A stretch of 64,000 nucleotides of DNA from Hepsetus odoe (GCA_017165825.1 CM029367.1:2981224-3045223), one strand, 5' to 3'. Shown: positions 48,446 to 59,065, counted from the first letter of the stretch. Notes: generated by a model from the letters alone, not told the origin. Program-made: numbers and translations.

Positions 48446-48682
48446 ATGTGAAAGTGAAAGTGGCAACTTGTCATTGTGAAAAACAGCACAGCACACAATG
48501 AACCACATACAGCCTCTGCTTTTAACCCACACACATTTGCAGCAGGAGACAACTATTTAAAGCCCCCAGGGAGCAGTGATGGGGATGGAACCTTGCTCAA
48601 GGGTACCTTACAATTCGAACCCACAACCTTCCAATCCTGGGGATCAATCCTAGTCTCTATCTACTAGGCCACCACGGTCCGA
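48446..48682 (-). mobile_element. Main-family SINE, near full length
   Basis: Inverted tail GTGAAAGTGAAAGTGGC, core GATGGGGATGGAACCTTGCT, head ending CTACTAGGCCACCACGGTCC. It lies about 85 bp left of a Tc1-related element. Confidence 0.82.
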
Positions 48683-48767
48683 CATGTCCAAAAAGTTCCA
48701 ACATGTTTAACATAAAAAAAATAAATAATTGCCCTCAAAGTTTACTTTAAAATGTAATATTTAAGTT

Positions 48768-49395
48768 GGTGGATGTATAAAGAGTGGTGAATGTCTTGAG
48801 TCACCCCTTGTTTCTTCATATCATATCTTGGTTGCTGTGGTCAGTAATGTCTTGTTGAGGAGCAGTTCTCCAGATCTTCCTGAAGGACAGTGTTGTTGTC
48901 TCTAATTTTCAGTCCAGTCTCTGTGTCTGAGCAGTTCTCCAGATCTTCCTGAAGGACAATGTTGTTGTCTCTCATTTTCAGTCCAGTCTCTGTACCTGAG
49001 CAGTTCTCCAGATCTTCCTGAAGGACAGTGTTGTTGTCTCTCATGTTCAGTCCAGTCTCTGTACCTGAGCAGTTTGATAGTTCTATGTTGGTTAATCCAC
49101 ACAGTGATCTACGTCTGAACCTTCAAGCAGAACAAAGCATCTAACTTAAGACATGAAGCAGTGAAGAACCAGGTGCAGATGATTCCAGATGATCAGGTGA
49201 TTTGTGTACTGCTGATGCTAAATGCTGAGTGGAACCCCTTTATCTAGAACCCCTTTATCTAGAAGTCTAGAGCACTGAAACATTTGTTCCCGACTTCTGC
49301 AATTTAATCTACTCAGTATGCCAAAGATAAGACAAGATGATCCCTTAGCAACGAGTGGTGGCTAAAGACTTTTATACTGTGTGGTGGTAGTTTAT
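48768..49395 (-). mobile_element. Best-preserved copy of the Tc1-related minisatellite element
   Basis: Both ends show related inverted repeats: left GTCTTGAGTCACCCCTTG (about 48793-48810) and right, read inverted, GTCTTTAGCCACCACTCG (about 49353-49370). Between them lie about 3.3 units of 69 bp (48845-49075) and the shared arm (49080-49330). This copy defines the element at roughly 600-630 bp. It encodes nothing beyond the artefactual repeat frames. Confidence 0.78.
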
Positions 49396-50749
49396 GTAGC
49401 GTTCAAACCTAGAGTCAAAAAAAAGCTAAAAATGGATTTCAGCCAAAACAGAAAATGACAGAGGAACACCGTAAGTCATTCCCATCGTTCTGAAGGTTCA
49501 TCCTCAATGATTGCACGTTCTTATGGTCTTCAAGGCGTGGTGTTTTTCTTTGCCTCGAGCTTTCAGCTGTAACGAGCCGCTCTCACGCCGAGCTCGTGTT
49601 CCTTTTGTACTTGGCAGCGTTTTTCCTGGTGGAGGCCAGCGTCCGTCTCCCGGCTCACATGGCTGAGGTCCAGCGGAGCGACTGGCCGAAGTTTTATAGC
49701 ACTGTTTCGTCATGCTGGTCAGCTTTTTTTTTCTCGAGCAACGTGCTACCGGGCCCTGGATTCTGGCCTGTGACACCACAGCCATCAAACAGGCCCTGAC
49801 ATTTGTTTGTCCACAGATGCTAAACGACACGGAGGCAGTCAGGAATGGACGGGGATGGTGGGCGGCTGCTAGGAGCGGAGCATAATCATGTTTATTAATA
49901 TTTGGCTGTAAACGTCCAGCCCGCTCGTATCTTTAATTCGGACATGATTCGTACATATGGCCAGCGTTTCCAGTGGAGCCAGATTTGGTGACTGCCTTAA
50001 TTAGTCATTAAGGGCCCCGTCGCGCCTACGTATAAGCAGGACATCAGGCGCTGCGAGCATCATGTATAATTCACAGGACATAGTAAACTGAAAGTTGGCC
50101 AAATGGGATATGATAAGTGCGCTCCTCTGTATTACTGAAGTGAATGAAAGCTCTATTATAAAACAGCGCCTATAATGATCTCCTATATGACTGATCTGGG
50201 CGCACGATCTCCGTGACAGAAACTAAACCTGTGGTAATGAAGACAAAGCTTCTTCCGCTGCCGTTTGCCTTGAGCGTAATGGATAAATTGCTCATTGTTT
50301 TTCTTATAAACAGCACATACATCTTTTAGCCTCCACCATTTAACTCAAGCTCCCAACAAACGCATTTGTTACTCCGCAACGCAAACAGAAGTGTTTCATT
50401 TTTCAAAACTGCAGCTAAGAAATAAGCAACTCAAACCTTGAGCACAATGCATGGACATTATAAAGCCTAGTCATTGGTCTACAGCTAAAAAAAAAAGAAA
50501 TGAGTCCAGAATCCAGTACAAAGTAGTGCTGCTCCAATGAAATGGCGAGTTTATGCCCACACAGGGCCAGACTTCCTGGTCAGCCGGAGTCATGTGGTCA
50601 GAAACTGAGAAATATATTCATAAAACTGACTGCACAACATAAAATGGGCGACAATAATCTTAGTATAGCAAGCTAGACCATTAGAACCAGTGAAGCTCAT
50701 AAAGTAATAATAATAAGGCTATTGAGTTATTACAAAAAGCCAATGATCC
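49396..50749. other. nrg3: Repeat-free intronic sequence, candidate conserved non-coding DNA
   Basis: No transposon, microsatellite or frame. 49880-50420 holds homeodomain-type TAATTA/CATTAA motifs (CTTAATTAGTCATTAAGG near 49998) and mixed complexity. Candidate enhancer by appearance only. Confidence 0.35.
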
Positions 50750-51188
50750 TAATAAAGTGGCCAATATGTTGTTGCAAAAGGTGATGTTTCTATTAAAGTG
50801 GCAAGTAAGAGTAAGTATGGGATGAAGTGGTCAGTGAGAGGAAGCACAAGGTAGAGGATGGAAAGTGAAAAGGGGGACAGTGGGGTTCTTGGGACAGTGG
50901 TGGCCTGGTGTTTAGGGGTTGTGGGTTGGAGTTACGGATCAGCAGGTTGCCGTGAGGAACTTTTGAAAAGGTAGTCTAGAGGTGGTGGAAGCTCAAGGTA
51001 GGTGTTCCTAATAAACTGGTCAGTAAGTGGAACTAAAAGGTGGATGTTTCCAATAGACCTGCCATCGAAAGTAAGCACTGGACAGGTGTTTCCAATAAAG
51101 TGGCCACTCCCCGGAAGTCAAAGATAGGGGTTTCTGATAAAGTGACTACTGACATGAAGTGCAGGATTGGAGTTTCTAATAAAGTGGC

Positions 51189-51226
<38 letters not shown>

Positions 51227-51310
51227 GTACAAGGTGTTTCTAATAAAGTGGCCAGTATATATAAGTAAGAGAACGCACAAAGTAAGTGTTTCTGATAAAG
51301 TGGCCACTAC
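50750..51310. repeat. 42-bp minisatellite built on TTTCTAATAAAGTGGCC
   Basis: ATAAAG-type anchors at 51011, 51053, 51095, 51137 and 51179 are exactly 42 bp apart. Further units sit at 50752, 50793, 51243 and 51295. The array is broken by a decayed SINE head (50895-50985) and by an (AT)n run (51190-51224) that lengthens one unit. The motif resembles the outermost sequence of several teleost DNA transposons. Confidence 0.88.
50895..50985 (+). mobile_element. Main-family SINE, head-only decayed copy
   Basis: ACAGTGGTGGCCTGGTGTTT and CAGCAGGTTGCCGTGAGGAA resemble the head. It interrupts the 42-bp tandem array. Confidence 0.5.
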
Positions 51311-52288
51311 ATTTGCAATTAAATTAGAAGCTTTCAGATTCTGAGCAGATGCTTGAAGACAGGTAGGATTATGGAAAGTGACGGGCTGGTGGGTTGTTCC
51401 AGGACATCTGATACTAATGATCTACTGTAAGAAGCCTAATTCACACTTCCCAAACCAAACACAACCATCCAGTGATAGCCTTCAGCCTGGAGCCTGTGGA
51501 GCTCCTTCTGGAGCACATTTCTTCATCTCTCAAGCACAAATCTCCAAAATTAGTCCAAACTCAATTTCAAAAGGTGAGAAGAACACTACAGCTATTAAAT
51601 CACTTTGATACTTTTCACTATTCCAGCCACTGGAAACATCTGCTGTGTGGCTCTGAGTGGAAGGCTTTCAAGGAGCAAAAGACATGCTTACTCTCGTTCT
51701 TTCCTTTCACCCCGACATGCAAAGTTCACAGTGCAAATCTCGTTTTTATCTTGCCTTCCTTTCTTTCTCCTCAGTTTCGAAGGCATCAGACATTTCCTCC
51801 TTTTTTTATCCTCTCTCTCGGATAATTCTTCAGCGGTCGCCCTCGTCAATTATTCATCTTCTCCTCTACATATTGAACATGTTTCCTTTCCTTCACATTA
51901 ATATTTAAGGCTTCTTTCCCTCCTTAGGACATCTCATAAGGATAAATCAAAGTGACATTAAGTTTTATTGAGACAGTCTCGTTGTGAAATTAAGCCCTAA
52001 TGGTGCTGGAAGTGAACGCTTATTAAAGGCCGCCCGTTTAATGAAAGGAACGTGACAAACAGATGATTTAAAAGGCTCATGAAAAAACAACAGCTCCTTT
52101 CTATTTTTATCAAATAATCGCGTTTGAGAAAATATTCATTTTCCACAGGGATTAAAATTCAAGATGGCATTTTCGGTTTCAAATATTTAAAATGCATGTT
52201 ATAAAGGTCCAGAAATATATATTTGAATCTAATATATATTTCTATCATTTTGGTGAATGAATCAAAAATATCATTTGACTAGAAGTGT
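51311..52288. other. nrg3: Repeat-free intronic sequence
   Basis: 51950-52230 is AT-rich with ATTAA/TTTAAT motifs and no repeats. The 117-codon frame 51472-51825 has no recognised family. Confidence 0.4.
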
Positions 52289-52302
52289 ACATGCAGCCAT
52301 AT

Positions 52303-52881
52303 GGGAACAACAGTTCAGAGTAACGGCGAGTGTGCAAGACAGGTGAAGAAGAGAGTGCAGGCAGGTTGGAATGGGTGGAGAAGAGTGGCTGGAGTGATCT
52401 GTGACAGACGGTAACCATGGAGAGTGAAAGGGAAGGTTTACAGATGGTAGTGAGACCAGCAATACTATACAGGTTGGAGACGGTGGCACTGACGAAAAGG
52501 CAGGAGGCGGAGCTGGAGGTGTCAGAGTTAAAGATGCTGAGATGTTCGTTGGGTGTGATGAGGATGGACAGGATTAGAAATGAGTATATTAGAGGGACAG
52601 CTCAGGTTAGACGTCTTAGAGACAAAGTTAGAGAAGCAAGGTTGCGTTGGTTGGACATGTCCAGAGGAGAAACGAGGATTATATTGGGAGGAAGATGTTG
52701 AAGATGGAGATGCAAGGAAAGAGAAGAAGAGGAAGACCAAAGAGGAGGTTTATGGACGTGGTGAGAGGACACACAGGTGGTCAGTTTGAAGGTTTGGAGT
52801 CGGTTGATCCGCTGAGGTGACCCCTAAATGGGAGCAGCAGAAAGAAGAAGAAGAAGAAGAAGAAGAAGAAGAAGAAGAAGA
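52303..52881 (+). mobile_element. 5'-truncated RTE-type LINE with GAA tail and 14-bp target-site duplication
   Basis: Translation in pieces gives the C-terminal end of a LINE reverse-transcriptase ORF (VKKRVQAGWNGWRR, then LTKRQEAELEV, RMDRIRNEYIRGTAQV, VREARLRW), with frameshifts and a stop, so it is dead. It ends in a (GAA)n tail as RTE-clade elements do, instead of poly-A. ACATGCAGCCATAT occurs at 52289-52302 and again at 52882-52895, a perfect 14-bp target-site duplication that fixes the insertion boundaries. Confidence 0.88.
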
Positions 52882-52895
52882 ACATGCAGCCATAT

Positions 52896-53380
52896 AGTTA
52901 TTATATTTCACAACATTGTCAATTTTCATGATTTCACAAATGCCAATATGCACTGATGGCCCAATAATTGATAACTGTATATAATTTGAGTCTATAATAC
53001 TTCAAATGTCCATTCAGATTGTCCCGGTTTTCATTTTTTTGCACAACAAACATCGTAGATTTATATTGACACTGTAGTCAATCACAACAGAAGTCATATT
53101 TATGCTGGTTTAAAAGGAAGACTTCAGTCAATACTGTCAATAAATGAAAGCCAACAGTCACCAAATAGCTTTTTTCAAGAAGCTTCATTATCTCTTAATG
53201 TCCTTCAAAGTAGAACCAAAGTAGAAACACTTTAAAAAAAATATATATATATATATTTTTTTTTTTTTTGATCGGTTTTGGTGCTTTAAACCAGAAAAAT
53301 GTCAAAATTAAAATATTATAACAAACTTTTCATGACTTCTTTTTGTCCCAGAGTGAAGTTAAAAGATTGACAATGTCCCA
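52896..53380. other. nrg3: Unannotated intronic sequence
   Basis: AT-rich, with an (AT)n/poly-T run at 53240-53269. Confidence 0.5.
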
Positions 53381-53423
53381 CTTGTGAGCTCAACACTGGG
53401 CGTTGTTGAACAAGTGAAAGTGA
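53381..53423 (+). repeat. 43-bp direct repeat, left copy
   Basis: Begins CTTGTGAGCTCAACACTGGG and ends in the SINE-tail motif AAGTGAAAGTGA. It is identical to 54189-54231. Its first 34 bases form an imperfect stem (CTTGT...TCAACA with TGTTGAACAAG). Confidence 0.85.
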
Positions 53424-54188
53424 AAGCAAGGAGTCCCTTGCATGAACCGCGATGACATTACCGGTGAGCTGTAGGTTGAGACATGGTTAATGGATAATGG
53501 GTAGTAGTCGGTGGGAGCTGACATGGACGAATCCATAGAAACAGAATCTATTCCTATGGACTAATCATCCTCATCAGGCTAATGTTACAAAACAAAAGGA
53601 AAATCAATGGCCATTAAGTGCCACTCAGCTGGAACTGGAAGCGAGGAAGAGCGTCGTTTGAATTAAGCCGAGCTGAGCTGTTTTTTCGGGGTTAATACGG
53701 TAACCAAATTCAGCAATTTTTATAGCTGATTGCATTGGAAAAGCGCGCCGATCGATCGAGTTCAGATCGAGACCTTTCTACTCGATGCTCATGCATCTGA
53801 CTGAGGTCGCTTTCCAGCAGGTGCATCAAACTACAGTGACTGTGCAGAGCTTAGCGCTTCTCTGCTCTAGCGCACCTCAGTCAACTCATCAGCTCATTAC
53901 CGACAGCAAGGATTCATGGATTGTATCAGGTGAGCCGAAGCAGAGAAACCTGAAGGCCTTAAGGTTTGCATTAAAGCAGCGTTGCAATTAAGCAATCAAT
54001 CAACTAGTGTATATATTTAAGTAAAAATGCTTCAATTAACATATCTGACGGCATAATGGCAAAGAATTAACTCTGAGGTGTAAAGCTCTTTTGATGTCTG
54101 GAGCTGTCTCATCATCTAAGCTAGGTATGTAGGAATTCCTCATCCTGGGCATCCACAAACAATATTAATCAACTCAATCACTCTCACG
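53424..54188. other. nrg3: Unannotated sequence between the 43-bp direct repeats
   Basis: Unique; no frame or repeat recognised, so no sign of a complete element bounded by the repeats. Confidence 0.5.
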
Positions 54189-54231
54189 CTTGTGAGCTCA
54201 ACACTGGGCGTTGTTGAACAAGTGAAAGTGA
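54189..54231 (+). repeat. 43-bp direct repeat, right copy
   Basis: Identical to 53381-53423, 808 bp apart. Here it runs into a nearly complete main-family SINE, whereas the left copy stops after the tail motif. Confidence 0.85.
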
Positions 54232-54413
54232 CAACTCCGTCAGTGAACCACAATTAAATGCAACACGCACCATGCAGCAGGGAGCAGCTATGGAGCAGTG
54301 ATGGGGCGATACCTTGCTCAAAGGGGTACCTCAGGGCAACCTGCTGTCTGGAACCCATGATCTTCCAATCTGAGGGCCTAGTCCTTAAGCACTAGGCCAC
54401 CGCTGCCCCACAA
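54218..54413 (-). mobile_element. Main-family SINE preceded by a 34-bp hairpin repeat
   Basis: Inverted tail AAGTGAAAGTGAC, core GATGGGGCGATACCTTGCTC, head ending GCACTAGGCCACCGCTGCCC. The sequence just left of its tail is duplicated 808 bp upstream. Confidence 0.8.
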
Positions 54414-54429
54414 GAGTGGACCCAGTGGT

Positions 54430-54765
54430 TTTATACAAGAACTGCATGGTTTTTGTTGATTAAGCCACACAGAACCCTCAAGCAGAACCAAGCGTCTATC
54501 TAAAACAGGTGCAGATGATTCCAGATCATCTGGTGATTAGTTTACTGCTCATGTCGAACGCTGAGCGGTCAGAACCCCTTTATCCAGAACTTGTACCGTT
54601 AGACACTTTGCAGCAGGAAAGCATTTCTACGATTTAAGCTACTCAATATGCGAAGGATAAGTTTGACAAGAATAAAACATCATTTTCGCTCCAACAGGGA
54701 GATTTTCGAGCCAAACATCAAGAAACGATGGGTGGCTAAAGACTTTCACACAGTAAGTAAGAGAC
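54430..54765 (-). mobile_element. Truncated copy of the Tc1-related element, arm and right end only
   Basis: Carries the shared arm (54440-54650) and the right terminal repeat (inverted reading GTCTTTAGCCACCCATCG then TTTCTTGATGTTTGGCT, near 54710-54760) but no minisatellite units. It is directly right of a SINE. Confidence 0.65.
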
Positions 54766-55094
54766 ACTGGGCTATACTGAAAATATATTCCATACTCTGA
54801 TTCACACTAAGGAAGACATGCAAAGAAACATCTGTGCTGGCATTACCATGGTAATAAAATCAATCAGTAAGAAAACATTGATTCTCCTGAATGTTGAGAA
54901 CCACAGATTGTTGATTAAAGCACCAGTCTGTGATACAAGCGTCAAGTAATTTAAATTGGAAGAGCATTTGGCTCATGAACAGCATGCAGTAGGTAAACAT
55001 AGTTAACGTTAAATTATTGCCCACATTTGGAGGCTCTTTTTGACAGCCAATAAAAGCCATAAAGTACACCGTTTATTTCATACACTCATAACAG

Positions 55095-55925
55095 TTCTGT
55101 GCAAAAGTCATGAGTCACCCCTCATTTCTTTGTATTTTGTTTCCAAAGAGTCGGAATTTCTGGTAATGTTTAATATATTTTAAAAAGTCCTCCAGAACAT
55201 TTCATCTTAATAGTGTTTTTGCAGAAACTTAGCTTTGCAGATACTTTGTTCAGAGTAACGGCGAGTGTGCAAGACAGGTGAAGAAGAGAGTGCAGGCAGG
55301 TTGGAATGGGTGGAGAAGAGTGGCGGGAATGATTTGTGACAGACGGGTACCGGCGAGAGTGACAGGGAAGGTTTACAGGACGGTAGTGAGACCATTAATA
55401 CTATATGGGTTGGAGACGATAGCACTGACGAAAAGGCAGGAGGCGGAGCTGGAGGTGTCAGAGTTAAAGATGCTGAGATGTTCGTCAGGCGTGACGAGGA
55501 TGGACAGGATTAGAAATGAGTGTATTAGAGAGACAGATCAGGTTGGACGTTTTGGGAAGCAAGGTCGTGTTGGTTTGGACATGTCCAGAGGAGAGACGAG
55601 GATTATATCGGGAGGAGGATGTTGAGGATGGAGCTGCCAGGAAAGAGGAGAAGATGAAGACCATAGAGGAGTTTTATGGACGTGGTGAGAGAGAACATGC
55701 AGGTGGTTGGTTTGAAGCTGGAAGATGCAGAGGACAAGAAGAAATGAAAGTGGTGACCCATAATGGGAACAGCTGAAAGAAGAAGAAGAAGAAGAAGAAG
55801 AAGAAGAAGAAGAAGAAGAAGAAGAAGAAGAAGAAGAAGAAGAAGAAGAAGAAGAAGAAGATTTTGCAACAAAAGGTGATTCCAAAGCAAAATATGAAGA
55901 AATAAGTGGTAGATCAGGACTTTGT
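55095..55925. mobile_element. Tc1-type inverted-repeat element interrupted by an RTE insertion
   Basis: Left end has GTGCAAAAGTCATGAGTCAC then CCCTCATTTCTTTG (55100-55135). The right end read inverted has ACAAAGTCCTGATCTACCAC then TTATTTCTTCATATTTTG (55890-55925). These are the same terminal repeat as in the 48.8 kb copy. The interior is replaced by an RTE 3' end (55245-55861). Confidence 0.6.
55245..55861 (+). mobile_element. 5'-truncated RTE-type LINE 3' end, nested
   Basis: Very similar to the 52.3 kb copy and truncated near the same point (both begin at GTTCAGAGTAACGGCGAG). The open stretch 55278-55625 gives the reverse-transcriptase C-terminus up to the RIRNE motif and then shifts frame. 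It ends in about 25 GAA triplets (55782-55861). Flanking TTTGCA on both sides (about 55235 and 55863) is a possible short target-site duplication inside the Tc1-type element. Confidence 0.82.
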
Positions 55926-57046
55926 ATATAAAAGTAACCAGAAACTTCATCTAATCTGAGGTTTCAGCATCCATTTCTGACATGGACTTCACCTGCACAC
56001 ATGTAGCTTGTACACGTTCCTTAAAAACGCAATGTTAATAAAATAAGCTCTGATGCTGCTGGTCAGCCTGCTCTACCCCTATAGGCCAAAACACTGTCCT
56101 CTGAAGTGAGGGCGCTCCATACCTTTGGGATGAGTGGACGTGGTGATTGTGACCCAGAACCATCATCTAACATCAGTTGCAGACCACAGTTCAAAACCTC
56201 AACTTTCCATTAATAATTTCAAAGTAAAGACTGCAAGAAGATTTCAAGAAATAAAACAGAATTTAAAATACGACCCTCTTAAGATCAAATTGAAAGGTTT
56301 TTACTGATCCTATCTTATCCCTGTTCGTCGATAAATATAATTCCAGATTCATTACATCCACATATGTTTATATTTTTGGAGATGTAAGTTATATACCCTT
56401 TAAAATAAGCAGAAATGGATTCAGATTGATGGTTTTAACACAGTTTTTGAGAGCTTCCTTTCTTCCCAGCTAAGCAAAGCCTGGCTCAGACGCGAACGCT
56501 GACACGGTATGATCAGCTCGCCCAAAATGAAACACGGCATCAGATTAAATTTGCTTTTTAAAGCTTTTCTATCTGGAATGATGGTAAACTGAACTGAATA
56601 AAGAACAGAAAGAGAGAGAAAATCAGGTAAATGTTATCAGTTCATTTAGTTTTTCAAGGAATTTTGGAACCCTACACATATAAAGTCTCCGTCAACTTTT
56701 AAATTGGAATTTTTACACCACATTTTGGGCTGTTCACTTCATCAACATATACATTTATATATCAATATAATTTAATATCAATCATTTCATACATATCAAT
56801 ATATATTTTTGCATAAAAACTCACAACACATTTTTAGCAGGAACGGCCAGACTTTTGAAAATATGATGTGAATGAAATCTGGTATCTCTCTACATGTCCA
56901 GGACTACCCAGACCATTTCCACAACCAAGATCATTCTTCTAAATCTTCTAAATCTTCTAAAAGTCACATCACATTTCCTTGAAAATAGAAAAACGATGAT
57001 GCTTCCAGACTGGCAATAATCTCAGGCATCTACAGAAATAGATAGA

Positions 57047-57048
<2 letters not shown>

Positions 57049-57076
<28 letters not shown>
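57049..57076. repeat. (AAAT)n microsatellite
   Basis: Seven tetranucleotides preceded by GATAGATA. Confidence 0.92.
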
Positions 57077-57077
<1 letters not shown>

Positions 57078-57371
57078 GATGATTCATAATATTGTAACAG
57101 AAACTAAAATAATGACTTCTCTGAGAGTTTTATTTTTTTAACAGTGAAATCCATGGGTTTTTTTTTGACGACCTGACTGCATCCTTCCTTGTAACACGTG
57201 GCGAAGGGCAAAGAAGGGGTCAATCTTTCAAAACCAAAGTATCAATGAGGTCTGAGCTCTGCACAGAAAAAAAAAAAAAATCAAAGTTCCTGTTGAAAGA
57301 TGGGAATCTGTCTTTAGGGTTGTATTACAAAGCTATTTTTATCACCGCTTTGGAGAAATTACAAAGCGAAT

Positions 57372-57376
<5 letters not shown>

Positions 57377-57434
<58 letters not shown>
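57377..57434. repeat. (GA)n microsatellite
   Basis: Twenty-nine perfect dinucleotides, within nrg3 intron 1 about 0.9 kb downstream of exon 1. Confidence 0.95.
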
Positions 57435-57438
<4 letters not shown>

Positions 57439-58353
57439 ACTGTTCAGAACACACGTGGGATCAACGTTATCGACGGGTTTCGCTTTGGACGTGGTTTTCA
57501 ATAGAGTCTTTAAAATGGATCGATAATATTTGCATGGGAAATGTCTCCATTCCTAAACAGAGAAGAAAAGAGAAGTGCAGCATCCTACGCACTGCAAACA
57601 ACTGTAGCATTTCTTCATTTACCGAATGACAGGCTGCAATTAGGCTGCGTCAATAGTGGACAGGCATCTGCTCTTGTCAGTGGGTGAAGGGCTGTGATTC
57701 ATTCATTTCATACTTTTCTAGAGGTCCTCGGTACTTCACATGGAAAGGGATATTATGCAATGAAAAACAAGTAGAGCTCAGGAATGTCTGGCAAGCCCAC
57801 CTTCATGTTTAACTAATTGTTTTCAATTATGCAGGAACGTAGAAGACGTTGTATTCATAATGCAGTCTTAGTGGTCCACGCTGAAGCTCTTCGGCATATC
57901 TGAGTTTCTATCAATGGAGAACAACCGTCACCAGCTCTTTAAAACATCAAACAAGCTCTACATATTCAGAGGATGTGCTGAATTGTGAAATTTCATGCAA
58001 AGGGAGTGGTCCATGTGTAGTAAGGAGATCTAAGAACCCCTCTCAAGAGTGGTCAGAGTCCATCCATGATCAATCTCTGGCCTCTGCAAACTAAATGGTT
58101 TGTAAGCAACATTTGCAAGATTGCATCTTGTGTGATCTTTATGGAAGTAGAACACTCAACGAGCAATAAGTAAATAGGTATCCGATACGAAATCAAAGCA
58201 AAACAAAGATGATTTTTTGATGATTCCCACTTTATAACCAATGCTAGATTAAAAATATGCTCATAACAAACCTCCAGGGTCTCCCATCAGGACCCCAAAT
58301 CCTCCCAAAGGTACCTCAAAGCTCAGAGCAGCAGGAAGCAAAATGCAGTAGGG

Positions 58354-58359
58354 ACTTAC
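58354..58359 (-). other. nrg3: Splice donor of nrg3 exon 1
   Basis: GTAAGT on the minus strand directly after AAGACAC. It splits a codon after its first base. If read through, the frame hits a stop at 58316 after about 14 unrelated residues, which supports splicing here. A next exon beginning with AT would give His, the residue I expect at this junction in NRG3. Confidence 0.88.
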
Positions 58360-59065
58360 GTGTCTTGCGGCTGATGTGGGTCCGAGCCGGCGTGGTGATG
58401 GGCCTCTCGGTGGCTGGTTGCTCCCTGGTCCACATTTGGGTGGAGTCGTTGAGAACGGTGGGGTTGGACGGAGATGGGCTGGATGTGGATGTCCGGCTGT
58501 TGGAGCTGGGGGTGAAGGCCGTGGTGGTTGTGGTAAAGATAGGCCCACGTGTCCCAAAGCGCTGGGTGGTGCTTTTCTGGGTCACCTGACTGCCGGATGC
58601 ACCACTGCCCCTTTGGGATGGGTTGGGAGGTGTCCCAGATCGAGTTTTGCCCCGCACCGAAGTAGTAATGCCAGGGCTGATGGAACCAACAACCCCACTG
58701 GTCGCGGTCGTAGTGGTGGTGGTGGTATCCGATCCCTTGGGGAAAGCGCTGGGCTTGGACAAGAAGATGGGATCCTGTCCTATACCCTTGGCGTCCACCA
58801 GGTCCGTGGGTACGTAATCCCTTACAGATCCCACCACAATCCACTTGAGCAACATCAGGCTCAAGCCCAGGCCAATAAAGCCAATGAGAAGAGGCACTGC
58901 ACACAGCCAGGTCTGCTGCCGAGGCCAGAAGGCACACCGCAACGTCCCGGCTCGCTCGGGGGCCTGGGCCTGCTGCTGTCGTCCTCCCGAGGTCCCGGTA
59001 ACCTCGGGCTCCTCCAGGATCACCACCCCCGAGCCGGTGGTCACTGCTCCAGAACTCTCACTCAT
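58360..59065 (-). CDS. nrg3: Neuregulin-3, first coding exon (partial gene)
   Basis: Neuregulin-3 is an EGF-family ligand of the ERBB4 receptor kinase, made as a membrane-anchored precursor mainly in the nervous system. This exon encodes residues 1-235 plus one base of codon 236. Seen: a low-complexity N-terminus; RQQTWLC at about 49-55; a hydrophobic segment at about 53-80 containing FIGLGLSLMLLKWIVVGSV; then YVPTDLVD, GQDP and FLSKP, which I recognise as the conserved NRG3 block; then a Ser/Thr/Pro-rich stalk with Thr runs near 114-120 and 178-182 and an N-glycosylation sequon at N206. The ATG at 59065 was chosen because MSE matches the known NRG3 start and has a purine at -3; an in-frame upstream ATG at 59182 adds an unlikely Phe-rich leader. 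The exon ends CAC|GTAAGT (donor at 58359-58354), phase 1. The EGF domain, second membrane segment and cytoplasmic tail lie in later exons not seen here. Which teleost nrg3 paralogue it is cannot be told. Confidence 0.94.

Larger units (their letters stand above)
55926..58353. other. nrg3: Start of nrg3 intron 1
   Basis: 2.4 kb directly downstream of exon 1; only microsatellites (57049, 57377) were recognised. Confidence 0.6.

Noticed and set aside
53381..54231. LTR retrotransposon bounded by 43-bp direct repeats
   Set aside because: Repeats are too short, lack TG...CA ends, and nothing coding lies between them.
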